Positions 7,161-14,490 of a stretch of 15,268 nt of DNA are shown here, one piece after another (the stretch's first letter is position 1; each line of letters opens with the position of its first letter). A program made the position numbers and the translations under genes. Under the pieces are notes generated by a model that did no database searches, was not told where the DNA came from, and saw only the letters and a list, made by a program, of their open reading frames with translations. The stretch covers positions 1-15,268 of the forward strand of contig CAYVUI010000106.1 in the NCBI GenBank assembly GCA_964454745.1. Reading direction: 5' to 3'. This stretch comes from CAYVUI01 sp964454745 (GTDB lineage Bacteria > Planctomycetota > Phycisphaerae > Sedimentisphaerales > Anaerohalosphaeraceae).

Positions 7161-7955
7161 ATGGAAAAGAAAAAAGCATTTACCCTGATAGAATTATTGG
7201 TTGTGATTTCAATCATTGCTTTGTTGATGAGCATTTTGGTACCTGCATTGAGTAAAGTCAAGCAATTGGCGAGGTTGACAGTCTGTAAATCCAATCTTAA
7301 AAATCTGGGCACCTCTACGTTTGCTTATGCATCCAGTAATCGTGAAAAGCTTCCCATCGGTTACTGGAGGAGCGGTCCCGAGGGCACGACATCCACCTGG
7401 CAGAGTTACGTTATGAAAGAACTCGATGAATATATGAGCAGGCCCAACTCCAAGAATTTTGGAACGGAAATATTTGGTTTCGGGTATCTTTGGAGGGATA
7501 ATCTTCTTGATGAACCCAAAATTTTCGTCTGCCCGGGAGCCACAAGGCAGGATGTGGACATGGAAAGCTATACCAGGAGGATCTATGATTTTAATGAAGA
7601 TCACATTAAAAGGTTTGATTCGATTTACAGTTATCTTCCCCTGACCAAAACACCCAGCCGAAGCGGTGGGCAAATTGATTTTTGGCAAAGTGCCAAAAAG
7701 GCATCAGAGCTGACAGGCTTTGCGCCGTTGTGTATGGATAAATTGAGAAGTGTAAATGACTTTTTGCATACAAAGGGCAACCGTGAAGGTGCTCAGCCGC
7801 TGATTAATGTATGCTTCGGCGATGGGCATATTGTTACGGTGAACAACAGGGAGTTTTTCACGAAAGACAAAATCACTGAACTCAAAGCTTTGCCCGGGTA
7901 TGGCGTGATCCCTACGCGAGACCTGTTTGATTTTCTCGATACGATTGAAAACTAA
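7161..7955 (+). CDS. Type II/IV pseudopilin-like protein (prepilin N-terminus, DG-type C-terminus)
   Basis: A 264-residue protein. It starts KKKAFTLIELLVVISIIALL, the type III signal sequence of prepilins: a short basic leader, cleavage before F7, conserved E at +5 and a hydrophobic helix to about residue 30. The residue before the cleavage site is Ala rather than the usual Gly, which is common in Planctomycetota and Lentisphaerota. The C-terminal NVCFGDGHIVTVNN matches the DG end of the planctomycete H-X9-DG pseudopilin family, with a longer spacing from the upstream His (LHTKGNREG). The middle has Trp/Tyr-rich segments and two Cys (VCKSN, FVCPG). AGAGGG 8 bases upstream supports the start; the gap to the regulator gene is 36 bp. 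It probably sits in the inner membrane or a secretion pseudopilus. No other secretion gene is visible, so its partner machinery must be elsewhere. Confidence 0.88.
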   Translation: MEKKKAFTLIELLVVISIIALLMSILVPALSKVKQLARLTVCKSNLKNLGTSTFAYASSNREKLPIGYWRSGPEGTTSTWQSYVMKELDEYMSRPNSKNFGTEIFGFGYLWRDNLLDEPKIFVCPGATRQDVDMESYTRRIYDFNEDHIKRFDSIYSYLPLTKTPSRSGGQIDFWQSAKKASELTGFAPLCMDKLRSVNDFLHTKGNREGAQPLINVCFGDGHIVTVNNREFFTKDKITELKALPGYGVIPTRDLFDFLDTIEN

Positions 7956-7971
7956 TTCAATTGTTGTATCA

Positions 7972-7985
7972 TCTAATTAATTAGA
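7972..7985. repeat. Perfect 14-bp palindrome in the gap before the Asp-box gene
   Basis: TCTAATTAATTAGA reads the same on both strands and lies in the 66-bp gap, the longest in the rightward operon. It has no GC-rich stem or T tract and so is not a standard terminator. It could be a protein-binding site or an mRNA feature, or a chance AT-rich palindrome. It does not resemble the candidate operator at 5861-5878. Confidence 0.4.
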
Positions 7986-8021
7986 ATTGATAACTGTGCC
8001 CTGGAGTGAAGTGTAGATTAT

Positions 8022-9881
8022 ATGGACAAAGAAACGATTACAATGGACATCGAGATGATTGCAAGTATGGGGCTCGATGTAGAAGACTATCAGAGCATAC
8101 GAAGCGACTGGAGATGTGTTCCGAAAGGAAACATAATACCGAGCAAGACCTATTCCGATCAGCCGTATATTGTGAAAACGGATGACGGGGCCTGGCTTTG
8201 CGTAATGACGACCGGTAGCGGCCGGGAAGGGGAAACCGGTCAGCATATCATATCCCTGCGAAGCAAAAATCAGGGGAAGACTTGGTCCGAAATTGTGGAA
8301 GTGGATCCGCCCAGTGAGCGGGAGGCATCGTATGCGGTTCTTTTAAAGGTCCAATCCGGTCGGATCTACTGCTTTTATAACTACAATAAAAATAACGTTC
8401 GCAAAATCATCGCTGACAAGAAAGCCTATCCCGACGGGTATTGCCGCAGGGTGGACAGCCTGGGCAGCTTTGTATTCAAATACAGTGACGATCATGGAAT
8501 GAGCTGGTCCCGGAACCGATATGAGATTAATATCCGGGAGACGGAGATCGACCGTCTGAATCCTTACGAGGGGAAAATTCGTTTTTTCTGGAATGTGGGC
8601 AAGCCGTTTGCGCACGAAGGCAGCGCCTTTGTTCCGCTTCATAAGGTCGGGTCCATCGGCAAGGGATTTTTTACCAAGAGCGAAGGGTTTTTGCTCAAGA
8701 GCGATAACATAATGAAAGAGGACAATCCTGACAAAATTCGCTGGGAAACCCTCCCTGACGGAGATACGGGCTTACGAAGCCCCGAGGGAGGCGGGCCCAT
8801 CGCGGAAGAACATAGTTTTTCGGTTTTGAGTGATGGTTCCTTCTTCGTGGTGTACCGGTCTGTGGATGGACACCCAATATCCAGCTACAGCAGAGACGGC
8901 GGTCACAGCTGGTCTGAGCCGAAGTACATGACCTATACATACAAAGGGAAAAAGCTCAAGAACCCGCGTGCCGCGAACTTTGCATGGAAATGCAAAAACG
9001 GGAAATTCCTGTACTGGTTTCATAACCATGGCGGAAGGGATTACGAAGACAGAAATCCCGTTTGGGTATGCAGCGGATTTGAAAAGAAAACGCCTGAAGG
9101 AATAATGCTCGAATGGTCACAGCCGGAGATCCTTCTGTATGACGATGACCCGATTGTGCGATTCAGCTATCCGGATCTAGTCGAGGAAGAGGAAGGAATA
9201 TTTGTAACGGAGACCGATAAGAACACCGCCAGGTCCCACCGAATAGATCCGGCTTTCCTGGAAACCCTTTTCAAGTATGACCAGATCCAGTCCATTTCAC
9301 AAAAAGGACTTATCCTGGATATTACGAAAGTCGGGAAAAATCCTGCAAAAATTGATCTTCCGCAATTGCCCAAGTTTATACTCAGAGATATGAATTCTGA
9401 AAACTACGGCAAGCTCTACACTCGGAACGGAGTTACACTTGATTTTTGTGTCACATTTACACATCTAAGAGCCGGTCAAATCCTTCTGGACAACCGTACA
9501 ACGAATGGGAAAGGCTTTTGTGTGTTCACGGACAGTCACAGGAACATCAGGATATCACTCAATGATGGCGCCTGCGAGTCCAGTTGGAGTTCAGAGACCG
9601 ATGTACTTCGTGAAAATCACATTCATCATATTTCCATTATCATTGACAGTGGTCCTAAAATCATCTCATTTGTCATCGATGGTGTTTTTTGTGACGGGGG
9701 TGACAGCCGGCAGTTTGGATGGGGCCGGTTCAGTAATGACCTTCGACAGATCAACGGAAGTGACATTCTCACCGCCGGCAAAGATATGGACGGCAGGGTG
9801 ACCCTGCTGCGCATTTATGACAGGGCAATCTTAACCACTGAGGCCGTCGGCAACTTTCGGGCGACTTTGAAAAATATCTAA
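8022..9881 (+). CDS. Asp-box (sialidase-like) beta-propeller with C-terminal LamG-like domain
   Basis: A 619-residue protein. Three Asp-box repeats are visible: SKNQGKTWSE (about 81), YSDDHGMSWS (about 153) and YSRDGGHSWSE (about 288). Between them lie propeller-type strands such as EEHSFSVLSDGSFFVVYRS, as in exo-sialidase/BNR families. Residues about 1-430 form the propeller. Residues about 455-615 are a concanavalin/LamG-like sandwich (GVTLDFCVTF, HHISIIIDS, GRVTLLRIYDRA). No signal peptide or membrane segment is seen, unlike the downstream hydrolase. An in-frame TGA at 8007 fixes ATG 8022 as the first usable ATG. The only Shine-Dalgarno-like sequence, TGGAG, is 15 bases away, so initiation may be weak or depend on upstream translation. 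It may be a sialidase, another retaining glycosidase or a sugar-binding protein; the catalytic Arg triad and Tyr/Glu pair could not be placed with confidence. Confidence 0.88.
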   Translation: MDKETITMDIEMIASMGLDVEDYQSIRSDWRCVPKGNIIPSKTYSDQPYIVKTDDGAWLCVMTTGSGREGETGQHIISLRSKNQGKTWSEIVEVDPPSEREASYAVLLKVQSGRIYCFYNYNKNNVRKIIADKKAYPDGYCRRVDSLGSFVFKYSDDHGMSWSRNRYEINIRETEIDRLNPYEGKIRFFWNVGKPFAHEGSAFVPLHKVGSIGKGFFTKSEGFLLKSDNIMKEDNPDKIRWETLPDGDTGLRSPEGGGPIAEEHSFSVLSDGSFFVVYRSVDGHPISSYSRDGGHSWSEPKYMTYTYKGKKLKNPRAANFAWKCKNGKFLYWFHNHGGRDYEDRNPVWVCSGFEKKTPEGIMLEWSQPEILLYDDDPIVRFSYPDLVEEEEGIFVTETDKNTARSHRIDPAFLETLFKYDQIQSISQKGLILDITKVGKNPAKIDLPQLPKFILRDMNSENYGKLYTRNGVTLDFCVTFTHLRAGQILLDNRTTNGKGFCVFTDSHRNIRISLNDGACESSWSSETDVLRENHIHHISIIIDSGPKIISFVIDGVFCDGGDSRQFGWGRFSNDLRQINGSDILTAGKDMDGRVTLLRIYDRAILTTEAVGNFRATLKNI

Positions 9882-9905
9882 TTGCAATCGAGTTTCAAAA
9901 ACCAA

Positions 9906-9911
9906 AAGGAG
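9906..9911 (+). promoter_or_regulatory. Ribosome binding site that sets the start at 9918
   Basis: AAGGAG lies 6 bases before ATG 9918. An upstream in-frame TTG at 9882 would add twelve residues, place a polar tail ahead of the signal peptide and leave no Shine-Dalgarno sequence. ATG 9918 is therefore preferred. Confidence 0.85.
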
Positions 9912-9917
9912 TCCAAA

Positions 9918-12194
9918 ATGAAAAAGGCTTTTCTTCTCTTTCAATGTATGTTGCTGTCATTGGGTTGTGCGGTTGCGGAAAATATTGATCCAGGCATACA
10001 GCGAGGTGATGTCCTGATGCGAAGCCTTCGGGCCTGGCCCGATCCTGACATCGAAGGTGATGAAAGAAATACCCTCGAGACCGCAAAGGCTTTCAAGGTC
10101 GATAAAATCCTGTGGATCTACGAAAACACGAAACAATACAATCAAAAAGTGAGGGCTGAGGGGATTGGTATCGGGACCACCATGGCAGCCAATGCCCGTG
10201 AAGCCTGGCATCCTAAAATGAATCAGCAGCAGAGAAGGCAATTTGCTGATAACTATACCATCAGGAATCTCAAGGGCGAACAGGTTCTTATGCGGCATTT
10301 TAAGCATTTCGGAGAGGATGCTTTTATTATGCATTTTCAGCCGGATATCTGTATTGACCAATGGGCCGATATTTATACAAATTACGTCAGCGACCTTTAC
10401 CGTATGGGTATAGAATCAATTCACAGGGACGATCCGGCCGCGAACTGGGCTGCACTTCGATGCGGCGGAACATTTACCGATGCCGCTGTGGAATATTTTC
10501 GCGAATACCTTAAGGAAAACTATCCTACTTCGGAACTTAAGAAACTCGGCGTGGAAAATATTAGAACCTTTAATGTGCGCGCGCATTTGCTTGATCTTGG
10601 TGCCCCTACTGATGATGCCCTCTGGCAATGGAAAGGCAGCCCGCTGATGCCGATTTATTCGGACGCGATGCTCAAGGCCACGGTGGAATTTTATCAGGAG
10701 GTACGCGACCGGGTGGAAAAGAAGACGGGAATGTCCATCCCCTGGTCCCGCAATGGTGTAGGCCCGCTTTCCGGGCTGGACACGGTATTCGATTTCCGGA
10801 TCGGGGAGTATCAGCGCCATCACAGTCAGCCGCAGACATTACTTGAGATGTCCCGGTTTTGTGCCGACAACGGAAAATTGCAGGGAACAATCTCCATGGT
10901 GGACGGGAAATGGAACGAGCATCCTGAGGAATATGTTCGGGAGACTCGCAAGCATATCCCGACGGCGTACGCAACGGGTATGATCCCCCTGGTTCCGTGG
11001 TGCATGTATATGCACCAGGCACCGCGATATTACGGCACGGTGGAGGATTTCGGTGACTTGTACCATTTTGTTTCCGATCATCGGGAATTGTTTGACGGGC
11101 ATAAGCTCGCCGCTGCCAACGGTATTGACACACAGGCCAATCTGTACAGTTGGCTGCCGAACAAGGAGCTGAATTATCCGCAGGATTCTGACAGGAACCT
11201 GTTCTGGATCGACAAGGAAAATATCTTTGCGTTTCTTCGGGAAAACGAAGGCACGGGTTCCAAGGTCATCCACCTGGTTGACTGGAATACGTCACCACGA
11301 CCTTTTGCGTTTTCATTTACCCCATCGGATCTCCTGGGCGTTCACTCTGCGGATCTTACGATCCTGAGGCACGGCAAAAAAGATATCCACATCAACGGCT
11401 ACTCGGGCGGAACGATAGAGGTGCCTGCAATCACCCCCTGGGCGTTGATAACCGTCGAACCTGGTCAAATACAGCCCAAAGTCGGGATCGCCCCAAGAAT
11501 TGTTTCTCCTGGTAAAAGGCTCGTTCCTGTGGGTACTGAGGTGGTCCTGGAAAGTGTGGCCCTGTACGACATTTTCTGGCGCTTTGACAACATGGATTTC
11601 CAGAAATATGACAGATTCAGTAAACCCGTCATCACAAAATCAGGCACGTTGGAAACCTACACCCTAAGCAGATTTGATGGTAAGAAATCTGATGTGGTTC
11701 GGATAGCGTACGAAGCCTATCAAGATTACACAGCGGCCCCGGGGGTTATCGAAGCCGCAAGTCCCGCGGCACGACTGGAACAGTCATTTAATCTTGTCAA
11801 AGGTGAGATGAAAGTGAACCGTTCTTTCGTTGCAGATGAATTGTCCATGGGCAGCAAGAAGGTCGAGCATGGGATTTCGACCCAGGGCCATACATTAGTT
11901 ACCTGTAAAGTAAATCCTTCCTGGCAGTATTTTTCCGTTCGGGTAGGTGTCGATGACCATGAGGATCGACGGCCCTGCGCAAGGTTCCAGGTCTGGTTTG
12001 ACAGTGATGTGGCCTATGAGACTCCTGTACTGAATCCCTCCAAGCTGATTATCGCGGACGAAGAACGAGAGATTTTCTATATTGCCCTCAAAATTCCCAA
12101 AGGCATATCGCAAATTCGGCTGGTTTCAGTACCCAGCGGTTTTTTCAAAGAACAGAATAACATTGTCTGGGCAGATCCTACCGCGTATGAATAA
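9918..12194 (+). CDS. Secreted glycoside-hydrolase-like protein with CHB_HEX-like and NPCBM-like domains
   Basis: A 758-residue protein. MKKAFLLFQ and a hydrophobic core ending AVA before E21 form a signal peptide; the Cys at 18 is not in a good lipobox. Residues about 25-510 are a TIM-barrel-like hydrolase core and its beta cap. WIY (66), RAEGI (79), SIHRDD (167), DFGDL (377-381), HLVDW (452) and PWA (507-509) occur in the same order as in the leftward giant. Residues about 534-598 resemble a chitobiase/hexosaminidase C-terminal sandwich (IFWRFDN, SGTLETYTLSRFDGKKSD). Residues about 633-758 resemble an NPCBM/NEW2 carbohydrate-binding module (HGISTQGH, YFSVRVGVDDHE, ARFQVWFDSD, QIRLVSV). Asp/Glu near 171-172 are candidate catalytic residues, untested. 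The family could not be named. The gap to the preceding stop is 36 bp. It is the only protein in this operon with a classical signal peptide. Confidence 0.9.
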   Translation: MKKAFLLFQCMLLSLGCAVAENIDPGIQRGDVLMRSLRAWPDPDIEGDERNTLETAKAFKVDKILWIYENTKQYNQKVRAEGIGIGTTMAANAREAWHPKMNQQQRRQFADNYTIRNLKGEQVLMRHFKHFGEDAFIMHFQPDICIDQWADIYTNYVSDLYRMGIESIHRDDPAANWAALRCGGTFTDAAVEYFREYLKENYPTSELKKLGVENIRTFNVRAHLLDLGAPTDDALWQWKGSPLMPIYSDAMLKATVEFYQEVRDRVEKKTGMSIPWSRNGVGPLSGLDTVFDFRIGEYQRHHSQPQTLLEMSRFCADNGKLQGTISMVDGKWNEHPEEYVRETRKHIPTAYATGMIPLVPWCMYMHQAPRYYGTVEDFGDLYHFVSDHRELFDGHKLAAANGIDTQANLYSWLPNKELNYPQDSDRNLFWIDKENIFAFLRENEGTGSKVIHLVDWNTSPRPFAFSFTPSDLLGVHSADLTILRHGKKDIHINGYSGGTIEVPAITPWALITVEPGQIQPKVGIAPRIVSPGKRLVPVGTEVVLESVALYDIFWRFDNMDFQKYDRFSKPVITKSGTLETYTLSRFDGKKSDVVRIAYEAYQDYTAAPGVIEAASPAARLEQSFNLVKGEMKVNRSFVADELSMGSKKVEHGISTQGHTLVTCKVNPSWQYFSVRVGVDDHEDRRPCARFQVWFDSDVAYETPVLNPSKLIIADEEREIFYIALKIPKGISQIRLVSVPSGFFKEQNNIVWADPTAYE

Positions 12195-12228
12195 GAGAAA
12201 GTAAACACCTTTTTGATATAGATATTCA

Positions 12229-14490
12229 ATGCATGAAAAAATTATATACGTCTCGCCGAAAGGCGATGACCAATGGACAGGCAGCGTTCCGGAACCGGAT
12301 CAGGATAAATCAGACGGGCCTTTGCGCACGATTGAAGGCGCCCGTAATGCCGTACGCAATCTGAGACGGAACGGCAATCAGAATGGGAACATTAAGGTGC
12401 TGATTCGTACCGGTCGCTATGATATCGAACAAACAATCGTGTTTACCCTTGAAGACTCCGGATCGAAAAATCAGCGAATCTCCTATGAAGCCTATCCCGG
12501 GGAAGCTCCTGTCATTTCCGGCAGCAGGAAGGAGTCCGGCTGGCGGAAACTGGATCATGAGATTCCCGGTTTGACTGATGAAGCTCGAAGCAATATATGG
12601 ATCGCCGATGTTCCTGAGGGAATAGAGAGGTTCTATGTCTTGTACGAGAACGGCCACCCCCTGCTGCGGGCTCAGGGCAAAGGCTTTAAGCCAACTGTAT
12701 CCGGCTACTGGAAAGATGAAGAATGCTGGCAGAAAGGATCCCGCACCCAACTGCATTTTCCCGAAGGTGCCCTCAGGAACTGGGATAATATCGAGGACGT
12801 TGAAATCGTCATTCGGCCATGGTGTTTGTGGACAATGAACATTTTGCCGCTGCAATCCGTGGACACAGAACAATGCATTGCTCAGACCGCCCTGGAAGGC
12901 TCCTATTTCCTCAGCCGCGAGCGGTACAACCGCTTTCCGGATGAAACCGTATGGCCTGAAAATATTCCGGAAGGTATGACCGGTCCCGGCCGCTGGATGG
13001 TCAATACAAAAACCCGGAAAATTTATCTGTGGCCGAAAGAAAGCGGCCCGCCTCAACACATAACAGTTCCGCACCTTCGCGAACTTATTCGGATCGAAGG
13101 GCAAATACAAGACGCTGAGCCCGAAGATATTCCCGTACGATATCTTTCGTTTACAAATCTCAACTTCACAGAAGGCGACAGGGATTGCTGGACCCCGAAG
13201 CACAAGGGGGTGCAGCATGACTGGGAAATGTGGGACCAGGGCAATGCATTGGTCCGATTACGCGGTGCGGAGCACTGTGAAGTTTCCGGCTGTACATTCG
13301 GCCCCTCCGGCGGGACAGGCGTACGCCTCGACCTGCACTGCCGTTGCAACCGGATCGAGGGCAATCACTTTCATGATTTAGGGGCGACAGGGATTTTCCT
13401 CGGGGGATACGGGGCCGGGACCAAGGATGTGAATAAAAAGAATGTGATCACAAACAACCATATCCATGATTGCGGACGGATTTACTGGCACAGTCTCGGC
13501 ATCCTGGTCCATCAAAGCGGCGAAAACATTATTTCGCACAATCTGCTCTACAACCTTCCATATACCGGCATCGTCTTGGCGGGCATACGGCCAGGGTTCC
13601 TTCGCAGGGAGGTTCGGGATGCCGTGCAGAACGGTGCCCCAAATTTCGATCGGTCTTTCGTACCCATAACCGAAAACATGAGAACCCAATCCATCCGGGA
13701 GATCTGCACCCATGTTCGATGGGATGAAGTGACCGTGATTGAAAATGAATCCCTGACGGACGAAATGACCCTTACACTGCCGTTTGTTCATGCGCGTCAA
13801 AACGTAATTGAATACAACGAGATTCATGATATCATGCAGGTTCTGGCCGATGGAAACGGCATATACATAAGTGATTGCGGCCCTTATAACGTAATCCGGC
13901 ATAACCGGATTTATAACATGACGCACGCTTTCGGTGTGGGAATCCGGACCGATGCCTGGCAGAGAGATACCCTCGTCGAAGGCAATATTATTCATGACTG
14001 CCGAGGCGGACTTGCCGTATCCAGGAACAACATTGCCTGGAATAATGTGATTGCATTTATCCGCTCGACAGAAGAGCACAGCCCGGATGACATGGAAGAG
14101 GATGAAGAGGTGTTCAGCCCCATTTATTATCATCTGGACAGGGCTGCCGGTTTTAATGACGGGACGATTCAAAGGAATATCTGTTATCATACCGGTAATT
14201 TTCCGATTCGGTTTAACCTGGAAAGAAGAAAACGTGATGAGGGAAAACAGCTTGTGGATTACAATGTATTTTATTGGAGAGATCATGATCGGGATTGCAG
14301 TAAGGTACTTGACAAACTGCGCAGTCACGGTTTTGATAAGAACAGTATTGTAGAAGACCCGGGATTCGTGGACGCTGAAAATCGTGATTTTCACCTTCGG
14401 CCGGATTCCCGCGCGAAAAAAATGGGTGTCCGATCCCTGCCCCAGGAAAAAATCGGGCTACAGGAGAAGTGGAAGAAAAAAAATGTCTGA
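12229..14490 (+). CDS. Right-handed parallel beta-helix protein, putative polysaccharide-active enzyme
   Basis: A 753-residue protein. It opens with IIYVSPKGDDQWTGS and GPLRTIEGARNAVRNLRR, the usual entry to secreted-type beta-helix enzymes. Beta-helix coils are clear at about 345-465 and 520-605: GVRLDLHCRCNRIEGNHFHD, ATGIFLGG, NVITNNHIHDCG, NVIEYNEIHDIMQ, NGIYISDCG, NVIRHNRIYNM and LVEGNIIHDC. The C-terminus has the common VEDPGFVDAENRDFHLRPDS closing motif. The NVIEYNEIHDIMQ-NGIY segment recalls the GH141 type (fucosidase or xylanase), but lyases and other GH families share this fold. No signal peptide is visible. An in-frame TGA at 12214 makes ATG 12229 the first ATG, and no good Shine-Dalgarno sequence precedes it. 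It lies 34 bp after the hydrolase gene and overlaps the sulfatase gene by 8 bp, which implies a joint role in trimming a sulfated glycan. Confidence 0.9.
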   Translation: MHEKIIYVSPKGDDQWTGSVPEPDQDKSDGPLRTIEGARNAVRNLRRNGNQNGNIKVLIRTGRYDIEQTIVFTLEDSGSKNQRISYEAYPGEAPVISGSRKESGWRKLDHEIPGLTDEARSNIWIADVPEGIERFYVLYENGHPLLRAQGKGFKPTVSGYWKDEECWQKGSRTQLHFPEGALRNWDNIEDVEIVIRPWCLWTMNILPLQSVDTEQCIAQTALEGSYFLSRERYNRFPDETVWPENIPEGMTGPGRWMVNTKTRKIYLWPKESGPPQHITVPHLRELIRIEGQIQDAEPEDIPVRYLSFTNLNFTEGDRDCWTPKHKGVQHDWEMWDQGNALVRLRGAEHCEVSGCTFGPSGGTGVRLDLHCRCNRIEGNHFHDLGATGIFLGGYGAGTKDVNKKNVITNNHIHDCGRIYWHSLGILVHQSGENIISHNLLYNLPYTGIVLAGIRPGFLRREVRDAVQNGAPNFDRSFVPITENMRTQSIREICTHVRWDEVTVIENESLTDEMTLTLPFVHARQNVIEYNEIHDIMQVLADGNGIYISDCGPYNVIRHNRIYNMTHAFGVGIRTDAWQRDTLVEGNIIHDCRGGLAVSRNNIAWNNVIAFIRSTEEHSPDDMEEDEEVFSPIYYHLDRAAGFNDGTIQRNICYHTGNFPIRFNLERRKRDEGKQLVDYNVFYWRDHDRDCSKVLDKLRSHGFDKNSIVEDPGFVDAENRDFHLRPDSRAKKMGVRSLPQEKIGLQEKWKKKNV

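Noticed and set aside
7956..8021. Possible internal promoter before the Asp-box gene
   Set aside because: TTGTTG and AT-rich hexamers are present but not at 16-19 bp spacing. Only the palindrome at 7972-7985 is worth recording.
9882..9917. TTG start twelve codons upstream of the hydrolase ATG
   Set aside because: It has no Shine-Dalgarno sequence and would put a polar tail before the signal peptide, while ATG 9918 has AAGGAG at 6 bases.
12310..14394. Long minus-strand open frames (302 codons at 12310-13218, 338 codons at 13378-14394)
   Set aside because: They are antisense to the beta-helix gene, whose plus-strand repeats are unmistakable. The antisense products show no conserved pattern or start signals.
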